64,000 bases of DNA from Bradyrhizobium sp. Ec3.3 (GCF_000472925.1 NZ_AXAS01000030.1:62001-126000); one strand, 5' to 3'. Positions 8,849-16,851 are shown, numbered from the stretch's first letter. Notes: generated from the sequence alone by a model not told the origin. Made by a program: numbers and translations.

Positions 8849-8983
8849 TCACTGTCCCGTGCATTCGGCGCAGTGCAGCCGGCCGCGCGAGGCGCGGAAC
8901 AGGCCGCGGCAATACCAGCGCCGGGCCAGTGCCTGGACGGGCTTGCGGATAATCTGCGCCATCAGAAGAATTTCGAAGGCCAT
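8849..8983 (-). CDS. Small protein of 44 residues, hypothetical
   Basis: The ATG at 8983 is preceded by AGGAG with a six-base spacer, much better than any competing start, and the frame ends at 8849. The protein is basic, begins MAFEILLMAQIIRKPVQALA (a possible amphipathic helix) and carries two cysteine sites near the end (RLHCAECTGQ). It lies 62 bases downstream of wrbA on the same strand and could be cotranscribed. No family is recognised. Confidence 0.5.
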   Translation of the reverse strand: MAFEILLMAQIIRKPVQALARRWYCRGLFRASRGRLHCAECTGQ

Positions 8984-9045
8984 GCGTTGCTCCTGCACGC
9001 TGAGATGGGGCGGCATCCGCAAAAGAGAACGCCGCCCCGAACGCA

Positions 9046-9645
9046 TCAGCCATGCAGCTTGTTCGCGGTCTCCGCGATCACGCGTCCTTGATAGCGCGCG
9101 CCGGCGAGCTCGTTGGCGCTGGGTTGGCGGCTGCCGTCGCTGCCGGTGATCGTGGTGGCGCCGTAGGGCGCGCCTCCCGTCACTTCGTCCAGCTTCATCT
9201 GGCCGGCAAAACCGTAATTCAGGCCGACCACGACCATGCCGAAATGCAGGAGGTTGGTGATGATCGAGAACAACGTGGTCTCCTGGCCGCCATGCTGGGT
9301 CGCGGTCGAGGAGAAGGCGCCGCCGACCTTGCCATGCAGCGCGCCCTTGGCCCAGAGCCCGCCGGCCTGGTCCAGAAAGTTCGCCATCTGCGAGGACATC
9401 CGACCGAAGCGGGTGCCGGTGCCGACGATGATCGCGTCGTAATTCGCGAGGTCCTCGACCTTGGCGACCGGAGCAGCCTGGTCGAGCTTGTAATAGGAGG
9501 CCTTGGCGACCTCGGCCGGCACGAGCTCGGGCACGCGCTTGATATCGACGGTGGCGCCTGCCTCGCGCGCGCCTACGGCAACTGCGTTGGCCATCGCTTC
9601 GATGTGGCCGTAGGCCGAATAATAGAGGACGAGAACTTTAGCCAT
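9046..9645 (-). CDS. wrbA: NAD(P)H:quinone oxidoreductase type IV (WrbA)
   Basis: 199 residues, the usual WrbA length. The flavodoxin-like FMN loop is at the N-terminus (LVLYYSAYGHIEAMA), followed by the family's GTGTRFGRMSSQMANFLDQ and GKVGGAFSSTATQHGGQE segments and GAPYGATTI near the end. It reduces quinones by two electrons in the cytoplasm and limits redox cycling. The start at 9645 has a GGAG site; the frame continues upstream only through a palindromic repeat, so longer starts are unlikely. It lies downstream of the pirin and SDR genes on the same strand, suggesting a shared response to electrophilic or quinone stress. Confidence 0.95.
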   Translation of the reverse strand: MAKVLVLYYSAYGHIEAMANAVAVGAREAGATVDIKRVPELVPAEVAKASYYKLDQAAPVAKVEDLANYDAIIVGTGTRFGRMSSQMANFLDQAGGLWAKGALHGKVGGAFSSTATQHGGQETTLFSIITNLLHFGMVVVGLNYGFAGQMKLDEVTGGAPYGATTITGSDGSRQPSANELAGARYQGRVIAETANKLHG

Positions 9646-9689
9646 GGGTGGTCTCCGTTGTGATCGATGTTGAAAGAAATGCTGGGCCG

Positions 9690-9838
9690 TCATGCCCGGG
9701 CAAAAGCGCGAAGCGCGTCTTCGCGCCAGAAGTCCCGGGCATCGACGTACTTGTTTTCCGTGCAGAGAGGCGTGGATGGCCGGGACATAGGCGAGCGGAA
9801 GCGACACCGTCCTACGGACGGCTATGCCCGGCCATGAC
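9690..9838. repeat. Composite palindromic intergenic repeat (CCCGGGCAT family)
   Basis: Two adjoining dyads. The first spans 9690-9743, with arms ATGCCCGGG/CCCGGGCAT around an inner CGCGAAG/CTTCGCG stem. The second spans about 9776-9835, with arms ATGGCCGGG/CCCGGCCAT. The first unit recurs in inverted orientation in the groES-groEL spacer (40164-40220). It lies between pirin and wrbA, so it would form RNA structure in a joint transcript. Confidence 0.85.
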
Positions 9839-9849
9839 GGAGAGCGTTG

Positions 9850-10548
9850 TTACGCCGCGTCGACCAGCACCAGCTCGGAGTCTTCGAGCGCCGTGATCTT
9901 CAGGCTCTCCTCGTCGCGAATGGCGGCGCCATCGCGGGCATTGATGCGTACGCCGTTGATCTCGACTGCGCCGGCGGCCGGCACGAGATAGAGGTGACGC
10001 GAGCCTTGCGGCTCGTACTCCGCGCTCTCGCCTGCCTTCAGCGTAGTCGCGAGCACCCGCGCATTGGCGCGGATCGGCAGCGCCTCCTTGTCAGCCTGAA
10101 AGCCGCTGGCGATGGTAACGAGCTTGCCGTTGCGGTTTGCCTTCGGAAACGGCTTTGAGCCCCAGGTCGGCTGGCCGCCGCGCCCGACCGGCTCGATCCA
10201 GATCTGGAAGATCTTGGTCTTCGTCGGCTCGAGATTGTACTCGGAGTGGCGGATGCCGCTTCCCGCGCTCATCACCTGCACGTCGCCGGCTTCAGTGCGG
10301 CCCTTGTTGCCAAGGCTGTCCTGATGGGTGATCGCGCCTTCGCGCACATAGGTGATGATTTCCATGTTGGCGTGGGGATGAGCGGGAAAGCCGGTGTTCG
10401 GCGCGATCTCGTCATCGTTCCAGACGCGCAGTCCGCCGTGGCCCATGTTTTCGGGATCGTAATGGCCAGCGAAGGAGAAATGATGCTTCGCCTTGAGCCA
10501 GCCGTGATCGGCGCCGCCGAGCTTTGCGAAAGGCCTGAGTTCGATCAT
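9850..10548 (-). CDS. Pirin family protein
   Basis: 232 residues, bicupin fold, cytoplasmic. The N-terminal pirin signature is clear: HHFSFAGHYDPENMGHGGLR, then GFPAHPHANMEIITYVREG, which contains the metal-binding histidines (H-P-H and the following E). DVQVMSAGSGIRHSEYN follows. Bacterial pirins (YhhW type) can oxidise flavonols such as quercetin; others regulate redox metabolism. The ATG at 10548 has AGGA upstream and is preferred over the longer open frame. It starts 37 bases after the SDR stop, so the two are very likely cotranscribed. Confidence 0.93.
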   Translation of the reverse strand: MIELRPFAKLGGADHGWLKAKHHFSFAGHYDPENMGHGGLRVWNDDEIAPNTGFPAHPHANMEIITYVREGAITHQDSLGNKGRTEAGDVQVMSAGSGIRHSEYNLEPTKTKIFQIWIEPVGRGGQPTWGSKPFPKANRNGKLVTIASGFQADKEALPIRANARVLATTLKAGESAEYEPQGSRHLYLVPAAGAVEINGVRINARDGAAIRDEESLKITALEDSELVLVDAA

Positions 10549-10585
10549 GTTCGTGATTCCTTGCTTGAATTTGTCTAGGTCCGGA

Positions 10586-11338
10586 TCAAGCGCCGAAGCC
10601 GCCATCGACGTTGAGCACGGTGCCGGTAACGAAGGAAGCTTCCCGGCTCGCCAGGAAGACGACACCGGCTGCGACTTCCTCGGGCCGGCCGAAGCGCTGC
10701 AGCGCGTGCTGCTTGCGCTGGGTCTCGGCGAACTCGCCGCCGTCCTTCGGATTCATGTCGGTGTCGATCGAGCCGGGCTGCACCACGTTGACGGTGATGC
10801 CCCGCGGACCGAGATCGCGGGCCGCGCCCTTGGTGTAGCCGACCACCGCGGCCTTGGTGGCGACGTAGTCGGCAAGACCGGGGAACGAGGCGCGGTCGGC
10901 GAGCATCGAGCCGACGGTGACGATGCGGCCGCCTTCACCCATCAATTGCGAAGCGGTGCGGATCGCCGCGATCACGCCGTGCACGTTGACGGCATCTAGG
11001 CGCGCCAGTGCCGCGGTGTCGGCCTTGGGATCGTCGATGGCGCCGCCGGCGGCGACGCCGGCATTGTTGACGAGGATGTCGAGACGGCCGAATTCCCTGG
11101 CGACGTCGTTGACGAGCTTTTCGACGTCGCCGACCGAGGCCTGGTCGGCCTTGAAGGCACGCGCCTTCACGCCCTTGGTCTTCAGTTCGGCGACCACGGC
11201 TTCGGCCTTGTCGGGCGAAGCGACGTAGCTGATGGCGACGTCGGCACCTTCATCGGCGAGAGCGCGCGCGGAGGCTGCGCCGATGCCGCGCGAACCGCCG
11301 GTGACGAGAGCAACCTTTCCTGAGAGCTTCTTGGTCAT
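10586..11338 (-). CDS. SDR family oxidoreductase
   Basis: 250 residues, a classical short-chain dehydrogenase/reductase. The NAD(P)-binding TGGSRGIG is at 13-20, NNAG at 91-94, the catalytic Ser near 143 (TVGSM) and the YxxxK pair Y158/K162. It resembles 3-oxoacyl-ACP reductase-like SDRs of unknown substrate. It heads a minus-strand set with pirin and wrbA and is divergent from a LysR-type regulator, which probably controls it in response to a reactive or aromatic compound. Confidence 0.92.
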   Translation of the reverse strand: MTKKLSGKVALVTGGSRGIGAASARALADEGADVAISYVASPDKAEAVVAELKTKGVKARAFKADQASVGDVEKLVNDVAREFGRLDILVNNAGVAAGGAIDDPKADTAALARLDAVNVHGVIAAIRTASQLMGEGGRIVTVGSMLADRASFPGLADYVATKAAVVGYTKGAARDLGPRGITVNVVQPGSIDTDMNPKDGGEFAETQRKQHALQRFGRPEEVAAGVVFLASREASFVTGTVLNVDGGFGA

Positions 11339-11414
11339 TGGATTTCTCCATTCCCTGAATGTCTGATCACCCCTTGGATATGCCCCCGTCTGTGGTATAG
11401 AAATAGAAACTGTC

Positions 11415-11429
11415 GAAACGCATTGTTTC
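11415..11429. promoter_or_regulatory. Inverted repeat, candidate LysR operator
   Basis: GAAAC-GCATT-GTTTC is a perfect 5-5-5 dyad in the 119-base region between the divergent SDR and LysR genes. A further GAAAC lies just upstream (11406-11410). Position and symmetry fit a LysR-family regulatory site that could control both directions. Confidence 0.5.
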
Positions 11430-11457
11430 CGTAAACGTCACTGACGGGCTGGCACCC

Positions 11458-12393
11458 ATGGCAAAACTTCCGGATTTCGAGGCGCTCGCGATCTTCGCAA
11501 AAGTCGTGGAATTACGGTCATTTGCAGCCGCCGCCGGCGAGCTTGCGATGTCGAAGGCGACCGTCTCCAAGGCGGTGACGCGGCTCGAGGAGCGGCTTGG
11601 TGCGCGGCTGTTCAATCGCACCTCGCGCCGGCTCGCGCTGACAGACGCCGGCCACAAGCTCGCCGAACGGGCGACGCGTTTGCTGGCCGATGGCGAGGCG
11701 GCGGAGAACGAGGCGCTGGCCCAGTCCGTCGCGCCGCGCGGGCTGGTGCGGCTCGCCGTGCCCATGACCTTCGGCGTGAAGGCGGTCGCGCCCTTGCTGC
11801 CGGAGTTCTTCCAGACCTATCCGGAGGTCTCGGTCGATCTGCACCTGAGCGATGCCACCATCGATCTGATCGGTGAGGGCTTTGATGCCGCGCTGCGCAT
11901 CGCGCGGCTGCCGGATTCCTCGCTGATCGCGCGGCGGCTCTTCACCATGCCGCGCTACACGGTCGCCGCGCCGTCGTACCTCAAGCGCCACGGCCGGCCG
12001 ACGCATCCGATGCATCTCGCCGAGCACAAATGCTTCAGCTACGCCTATCTCTCCACGCCCAACATCTGGCACTACACCAACAGTGCGGGCGAGCAGGCGA
12101 GCGTTCGTCCCGCAGGGCAGTTGCGCGTCAACAATGGCGAGGCGGTAATGCCGGCGCTGCTCGCCGGGCTCGGCATTGCCGATCTTCCCGAGTTCATCGT
12201 CGGTGAGGCCATCGCATCCGGCGAGGTAGAGGTGATCCTGAAGGACTGGAAGCAGGCCGAAGGCGCCGTGCATCTCGTCACCCCACCCGGCGGCCCGCGC
12301 CCCGCGCGCGTCGAGGTGCTTGCCGAGTTTCTCGCGGCAAAATTGCCGGGCACATGCAGGCGGCAGACGAAGAAGCGCGCGAAGGTGGGCTAG
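11458..12393 (+). CDS. LysR family transcriptional regulator
   Basis: 311 residues. The N-terminal winged helix-turn-helix covers about 5-62 (SFAAAAGELAMSKATVSKAV recognition region), followed by a linker helix and a periplasmic-binding-protein-like effector domain from about residue 90. That domain's opening, RGLVRLAVPMTFG, is typical of the CrgA/DsdC-like branch. It is divergent from the SDR-pirin-wrbA set, and a dyad lies in the shared promoter. It probably regulates that set and itself. The effector is unknown, but a quinone or aromatic signal would fit. Confidence 0.94.
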   Translation: MAKLPDFEALAIFAKVVELRSFAAAAGELAMSKATVSKAVTRLEERLGARLFNRTSRRLALTDAGHKLAERATRLLADGEAAENEALAQSVAPRGLVRLAVPMTFGVKAVAPLLPEFFQTYPEVSVDLHLSDATIDLIGEGFDAALRIARLPDSSLIARRLFTMPRYTVAAPSYLKRHGRPTHPMHLAEHKCFSYAYLSTPNIWHYTNSAGEQASVRPAGQLRVNNGEAVMPALLAGLGIADLPEFIVGEAIASGEVEVILKDWKQAEGAVHLVTPPGGPRPARVEVLAEFLAAKLPGTCRRQTKKRAKVG

Positions 12394-12425
12394 CTGGTAG
12401 AGAGAGTACGCTGCTCCGATAACCT

Positions 12426-12505
12426 CGTCATTGCGAGCGCAGCGAAGCAATCCAGTGTCTTTCCGCGGTGGGGTTCTGGATTGCTTCGCTGCGCTCGCAA
12501 TGACG
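12426..12505. repeat. Perfect 30-bp inverted repeat (ATTGCGAGCGCAGCGAAGCAAT type)
   Basis: The left arm (12426-12455) and right arm (12476-12505) are exact reverse complements over 30 bases with a 20-base loop. The arm starts CGTCATTGCGAGCGCAGCG. An imperfect relative is at 41432-41518. It lies just past the LysR stop and between convergent genes, and could also work as a terminator. Confidence 0.9.
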
Positions 12506-12523
12506 TTGTGGAAGTAGGTGGAG

Positions 12524-12781
12524 CTAGGACAACTTCATCCCATCCCTGACAACCACGCGCAGATTCGGTTTCAGCGTTTCTTCCAGCTGCGCCTTCAGCT
12601 CATGCACTCGCGGATCGCTCGAGCGCGCGGCGCAGGCTGAATATTGATTGACTGATAGCACCAGCGCGCGCCGTGCCTCCGGCGTTCGCGTCAGATCCGG
12701 CTTTGCAAGCCGCAGTACAATGTCGGCGAGATTCATCAGCATCTCGTCCAGCGCGCCATCGATCGTGCCAATCTCGTTCAT
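12524..12781 (-). CDS. Hypothetical protein, 85 residues
   Basis: The ATG at 12781 has a GGGAG site nine bases upstream and is preferred over an in-frame ATG 108 bases earlier. The protein is soluble and helical, with an N-terminal acidic/hydrophobic segment (GTIDGALDEMLMNLADIVL) and a basic C-terminus. No signal peptide, membrane segment or known domain is seen. It is convergent with the LysR gene across a large inverted repeat and divergent from the Bug-type gene. Function unknown. Confidence 0.65.
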   Translation of the reverse strand: MNEIGTIDGALDEMLMNLADIVLRLAKPDLTRTPEARRALVLSVNQYSACAARSSDPRVHELKAQLEETLKPNLRVVVRDGMKLS

Positions 12782-12972
12782 CCCGTGGTCTCCCGCGAAT
12801 TCAATCACGCGCGGCGGGATCCGTTCCTGCGCTTTGAGATGCAGGGATAACAGTTCGCAAATGTTGCCATCGCTTGGCACCAAATGCACAGATGCGGCAC
12901 GGTGGTACCTTCGTTCGTGCGCATCGTCGCGCTACTCTGCTGGAAACAACAAAGACGGGGGAGGGGCTGATT

Positions 12973-13959
12973 ATGAACCGACGCGATCTCTTGCGTGCCG
13001 CGGCGCTTGCGCCGCTTGCACAAACAGCGCTGACGCGCGCCGCCTTCGCGCAAAGCTATCCCTCGCGCAACATCACCATGATCGTGCCGTTTCCGGCCGG
13101 CGGCCAGGCCGATCTTGCGGCGCGTCCGGTCGCGATGGCGCTGGAGCGCATCCTCGGCAAGTCGGTCATCGTCGACAATCGTGCAGGTGGCGCCGGCGGA
13201 TCGGTCGGCAATGCAGCTGCCGCGCGCGCCGAGCCGGATGGTCACACGCTTCTGATGACATTGTCCTCGCTCGCGGTGCTGCCGGAAGCGGACCGGCTGT
13301 TCAACCGGCCGGCCGCCTATGAGGTCTCGCAGTTCACGCCGATCGCGCGCGTGCTTGCCGATCCGACGCTGCTCGCAGTGCCGGCGTCGGCGCCCTGGAA
13401 GACGGTGCAGGAATTCGTCGACGACGCGAAGAAGCATCCCGGGCAGATCACCTACGGCTCGTCGGGGCCTTACGGCACGCTGCACGTTGCGATGGAGATG
13501 TTTGCCGTCAGCGCCGACATCAAACTGCTGCACGTGCCGTTCCGCGGCGCAGGTCCCGCACTGACCGCGATCCTCAGTGGTACCGTGCAGGCGATCGCGG
13601 CTGCACCGGGCACGCTGAAGCCGCAGGTCGACGACGGCAAGCTGCGCGTCCTCGGCAATTGCGGCGCGCAACGCATCGCAAGCTTCCCCGACGTGCCGAC
13701 TTTCCAGGAGCTCGGCTACAAGGACGTCGAGATGTATATCTGGGCCGGCCTGTTCGGGCAAAGCGCGCTTCCGGCGCCGATCGTCGGCCGTTTGCGCGAG
13801 GCGATGGGGCAGGTGATGAAGAGCCCGGATGTCCTCAAGACATTCGAAGCCTCGGGCAGTCTCGTCGCCTATCAGGACGCGCCGGAGTTTTCGCAGTTCG
13901 TCGCGACCGACAGCGCGCGGCTGATCGCGGCGGTCAGGAAGATCGGAAGGGTCGAATAG
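12973..13959 (+). CDS. Tripartite tricarboxylate transporter-type binding protein (Bug family)
   Basis: 328 residues. The signal peptide starts MNRRDLLRAAALAPLAQTAL, has two arginines, and ends near AFAQS, so export (possibly Tat) to the periplasm is likely. The mature part begins YPSRNITMIVPFPAGGQADL and continues with VDNRAGGAGG, both hallmarks of Bug/TctC extracytoplasmic receptors. A GGAGGGG site precedes the ATG at 12973. No TctA/TctB membrane genes are nearby, so it is an orphan receptor, as most Bug proteins are. The ligand is probably a small carboxylate. Confidence 0.93.
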   Translation: MNRRDLLRAAALAPLAQTALTRAAFAQSYPSRNITMIVPFPAGGQADLAARPVAMALERILGKSVIVDNRAGGAGGSVGNAAAARAEPDGHTLLMTLSSLAVLPEADRLFNRPAAYEVSQFTPIARVLADPTLLAVPASAPWKTVQEFVDDAKKHPGQITYGSSGPYGTLHVAMEMFAVSADIKLLHVPFRGAGPALTAILSGTVQAIAAAPGTLKPQVDDGKLRVLGNCGAQRIASFPDVPTFQELGYKDVEMYIWAGLFGQSALPAPIVGRLREAMGQVMKSPDVLKTFEASGSLVAYQDAPEFSQFVATDSARLIAAVRKIGRVE

Positions 13960-14055
13960 GTTCCGTTCCTGCTTTCACATTTTGTTGTTGGTCCAGAACC
14001 TTCGCGCGCCTCATTGATTGAGGAGCGTTTGAGAGAACATACGAAGGATCGGGAC

Positions 14056-14409
14056 ATGCGAACAGGGCCGATTGCGCTCGGTGTGGCGCTTGCGATCGGC
14101 GGCACGGTCGCCGCGAGCGCCGTCTTTGCCGAGGAATATCGCGGCACCATGGAACAACAGATGGCCTGCACGCCGGATGTCTGGCGCCTGTGCAGCGACC
14201 AGATCCCCGACGTTAACCGCATCGTCGCCTGCCTGCGGCAGAACACGCCGCAGCTTTCGAGCGGATGCCGCGCGGTGTTCGAGGCCAACAACCAGGCGCA
14301 GCCGCCGCAAGTGCCGCCGCGCGGCAGGACTGCTCCGCCGCGCTACAACAACGTGCCGCCGCCTCCTGCGGCGCCCCCGCCGCGGCCTTATTACGGTGAC
14401 GACTACTAG
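14056..14409 (+). CDS. Small secreted proline-rich cysteine protein, hypothetical
   Basis: 117 residues. A signal peptide (MRTGPIALGVALAIGGTVAA, cleaved after AVFA) is followed by a small domain with four cysteines (MACTPDVWRLC and IVACLRQNTPQLSSGCRAVF) that could form two disulfides in the periplasm. The pattern resembles the cysteine-rich GLG1-like repeats annotated in rhizobial secreted proteins. The tail is rich in proline with a closing acidic PYYGDDY. Function unknown. Confidence 0.75.
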   Translation: MRTGPIALGVALAIGGTVAASAVFAEEYRGTMEQQMACTPDVWRLCSDQIPDVNRIVACLRQNTPQLSSGCRAVFEANNQAQPPQVPPRGRTAPPRYNNVPPPPAAPPPRPYYGDDY

Positions 14410-14431
14410 CGCGTCTGACGAATAGCGCGGC

Positions 14432-14899
14432 TTAAGGTCGGTGCTCGCAGACGTCGACCCATTCGGCACTGACCAGCTCGGCCATCCGGTCGGGTGCGAT
14501 GCGCACCGCGCTGTGGGTTGAGCCCGCGGCCGGCACCACGATGTCGAATGCCTTCAGCGACACGTCGCAATAGATCGGCAGCGGCGCCTTCAGCCCGAAC
14601 GGGCAGACGCCGCCGACCTCGTGGCCGGTGATGTCGGCGACCTCTTCGAGCCCCAGCATCTTCGGCTTGCCGCCGAACTGCGCCTTCACCTTCTTGTTGT
14701 CCATGCGCGAGGTGCCGCTCGCGACGATCAGGATGATGCGCTCGCCGATCCGCAAGGACAGCGTCTTGGCGATGCGGCCGGGCTCGACACCATAGGCCTC
14801 GGCGGCAAGCGGCACCGTCGCCGAGCTGATCGGCGATTCGATGACGGTGATGTCGGGAGCTTTCTCGGCGAAGAAGTCGCGAACGGATTGAATGCTCAT
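14432..14899 (-). CDS. YbaK/EbsC family aminoacyl-tRNA deacylase
   Basis: 155 residues, a single YbaK domain. Members hydrolyse mischarged tRNAs, such as Cys-tRNA(Pro), in trans. The family core is visible in GRIAKTLSLRIGERIILIVA (the substrate-site lysine lies in AKTL), KPKMLGLEEVADITGHEVGG, and the conserved VCPFGLKAPLPIYCD. The start at 14899 overlaps the stop of the haloacid dehalogenase gene by four bases (ATGA), indicating coupled translation. The amino acid specificity is not clear from sequence. Confidence 0.92.
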   Translation of the reverse strand: MSIQSVRDFFAEKAPDITVIESPISSATVPLAAEAYGVEPGRIAKTLSLRIGERIILIVASGTSRMDNKKVKAQFGGKPKMLGLEEVADITGHEVGGVCPFGLKAPLPIYCDVSLKAFDIVVPAAGSTHSAVRIAPDRMAELVSAEWVDVCEHRP

Positions 14900-15636
14900 A
14901 GGCGGGTGGCAATCTCGGGCAGTTCGGAAAGTGAGCGGACGCGGTGATCCGGCGCAAGGCCCAGCTCGTCGATCTGGGTCCGGATCGCCTTGAACATCGT
15001 CAGCGGTGCCACGAGATCGCTCTCGACGCAAGCCAGTGCCATGGCTTCCGGTGTCACCCGCTCGATCCAGGCGACGTTCAGTCCGAACGCCTTGGCGCCC
15101 GCGACGTCCCACGGATTTGAGGAGATGAACAGCACCTCGTCGGGCCGCGTGCCGAGCACCTCGCCGATCAGCGCATAGGCTTGCGGGCTCGGCTTGAAGA
15201 CCTTCTTCGCATCGACGCTGATCGTGGCATCGAGCAGATGATCAAGGCCCGAATTGTGTACGAGCGCATTGAGCATGTCCGGGCTGCCATTGGAGAGGAT
15301 GGCCAGTTTTCGCGGCTTCAGCGCTGCAAGCGCGTCGGCCGCATCCGGATAGAGGTCGAGATGCAGATATTTCTCGGTCACGCGCTCGAACGCCTCGCGC
15401 TCGTAAGCGAGCCCAAGCACACGCAGCGTATAGGCGAGCGAGTCGCGCGTGACTGCGGCGAAATCCTGGTAGCGCCCCATCAGTGAGCGCAACCAGGTGT
15501 ATTCGAGCTGCTTGATCCGCCAGACTTGCGTGATGATCTCGCCGTAGCCCGGGAACGCATCTTCGGTGATCTCCGCGACCGACTGGATGTCGTAGAGCGT
15601 TCCGTAGGCGTCGAAGACGACGGCTTTGATCGTCAC
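14896..15636 (-). CDS. Haloacid dehalogenase type II
   Basis: 246 residues of the HAD superfamily, L-2-haloacid dehalogenase branch. The nucleophile motif is FDAYGTLYD (8-16), motif II reads LSNGSPDML, the motif III lysine lies in VFKPSPQAY, and SSNPWDVAGAKAFGL is the signature of type II dehalogenases. These enzymes hydrolyse L-2-haloacids to D-2-hydroxy acids in the cytoplasm, though natural substrates in soil bacteria are often uncertain. It lies 13 bases after the amidohydrolase gene and overlaps the YbaK gene, so the three form one operon. Confidence 0.93.
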   Translation of the reverse strand: MTIKAVVFDAYGTLYDIQSVAEITEDAFPGYGEIITQVWRIKQLEYTWLRSLMGRYQDFAAVTRDSLAYTLRVLGLAYEREAFERVTEKYLHLDLYPDAADALAALKPRKLAILSNGSPDMLNALVHNSGLDHLLDATISVDAKKVFKPSPQAYALIGEVLGTRPDEVLFISSNPWDVAGAKAFGLNVAWIERVTPEAMALACVESDLVAPLTMFKAIRTQIDELGLAPDHRVRSLSELPEIATRL

Positions 15637-15649
15637 GCTGACCTCTTGG

Positions 15650-16534
15650 CTAGATCCCCAACAGCTTGCGCGCGTTGGCCTTGAGCACCTTCGGCCGGAT
15701 CTCGTCGCGGATGTCGATCTTGGCGAAATCGGCCAGCCACCGGTCCGGTGTGATCACCGGCCAGTCCGAGCCGAACAGCATCTTATCCTGAAGGATCGAG
15801 TTGATATAGCGCACCAGGATCGGTGGGAAGTATTTCGGCGACCAGCCGGACAGGTCGATATAGACGTTGGGCTTGTGGGTCGCGACCGACAGCGCCTCCT
15901 CCTGCCAGGGGAAGGACGGGTGGGCGAGGATGATCTTGAGGTCGGGGAAATCCGCCGCCACGTCATCCATGTACATCGGGTTGGAATATTTCAGCCGCAT
16001 GCCCATGCCGCCGGGCATGCCTGAGCCGACGCCGGTTTGGCCGGTGTGGAACAGCGCGATCGCGCCGCCATTGTTGATCTCTTCGTAGAGCGGGTATGCC
16101 ATTCGGTCGTTGGCGTAGAAGCCCTGCATGGTCGGGTGGAATTTGAAGCCGCGGACGCCGTATTCCTCGATCAGCTTGCGCGCCTCGCGCGCGCCCAGCT
16201 TGCCCTTGTGCGGGTCGATCGAGACGAAGGGAATGAGGACGTCGAGATGCTCGGAGGCGACCTCGAGCATCTCGTAATTGTTGTAGCGGCGGAAGCCGGT
16301 CTCGCGCTCGGCATCGACCGGGAAGATCACGGCGGCGATGTTCTTGGAGCGGTAGTACGCCGCGGTCTCCGGCACGGTCGGCGGATGCTTGTTCGGCGAC
16401 TTGAAGTATTCCGCCATCTGCGCCTGGAAATCGTCATAGCCGTCGTCGGGGTGGCAGCCGCAGGGTTCCTCGGCGTGGGTGTGGATGTCGATCGCGACGA
16501 CGTCGTCGATATTGGGCAGCTTCAGCTTGGGCAT
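15650..16534 (-). CDS. Amidohydrolase family protein (amidohydrolase 2 / ACMSD-like)
   Basis: 294 residues of the metal-dependent TIM-barrel hydrolase superfamily. It shows the metal-binding H-x-H near the start (DIHTHAEEP, 16-24), a mid-protein GFKFHPTMQGFYAND with a histidine ligand, LAHPSFPWQEE with another, and the C-terminal FGSDWPVITPDRW, whose Asp is the usual catalytic residue. This subgroup acts in decarboxylation or ring/thioester hydrolysis during aromatic acid catabolism. It is first in an operon with a haloacid dehalogenase and a YbaK protein. A palindromic operator candidate precedes it. Confidence 0.9.
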   Translation of the reverse strand: MPKLKLPNIDDVVAIDIHTHAEEPCGCHPDDGYDDFQAQMAEYFKSPNKHPPTVPETAAYYRSKNIAAVIFPVDAERETGFRRYNNYEMLEVASEHLDVLIPFVSIDPHKGKLGAREARKLIEEYGVRGFKFHPTMQGFYANDRMAYPLYEEINNGGAIALFHTGQTGVGSGMPGGMGMRLKYSNPMYMDDVAADFPDLKIILAHPSFPWQEEALSVATHKPNVYIDLSGWSPKYFPPILVRYINSILQDKMLFGSDWPVITPDRWLADFAKIDIRDEIRPKVLKANARKLLGI

Positions 16535-16851
16535 TGGTTTCCTCCCGACGGGTTGCCAAATTGATTATATCATATAACGAATTTGGCAAGGCTCGGCCGA
16601 AACGAGCCGCAGCCGGCAAAATGGACAGATCGGGCCGATCCGGCCGCTTTCCTACTTTGCATGGGGTTGTTTTCAAGAATTTGGTGGTTCGGAACGGGGC
16701 AGTTAACATTGACATCACCTCCTCCCATGCCTTAAGAACCGCCCCGTCCCGGGCGGTCGGTCCGCCAGCGGGAAAAATCTTATTTTGCCACATTCGCGCG
16801 TGCCGAAACGGTAGTGCCGAACACGGCCTTTCGAACGTTCAGGATTCTGCC
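16535..16851. other. Divergent region between amidohydrolase and rpmJ
   Basis: 317 bases with no credible gene other than the start of rpmJ at its right edge. It holds the palindrome at 16565-16577 close to the amidohydrolase start. The open frame that runs through it to the L36 stop is an artefact of high GC. Confidence 0.5.
16565..16577. promoter_or_regulatory. TTATAT-C-ATATAA palindrome, candidate GntR-type operator
   Basis: A perfect 13-bp AT-rich palindrome, about 30 bases upstream of the amidohydrolase start in otherwise GC-rich DNA. AT-rich odd-length dyads of this kind are typical of GntR/FadR-family repressors of catabolic operons. No GntR gene is in the window. Confidence 0.45.
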
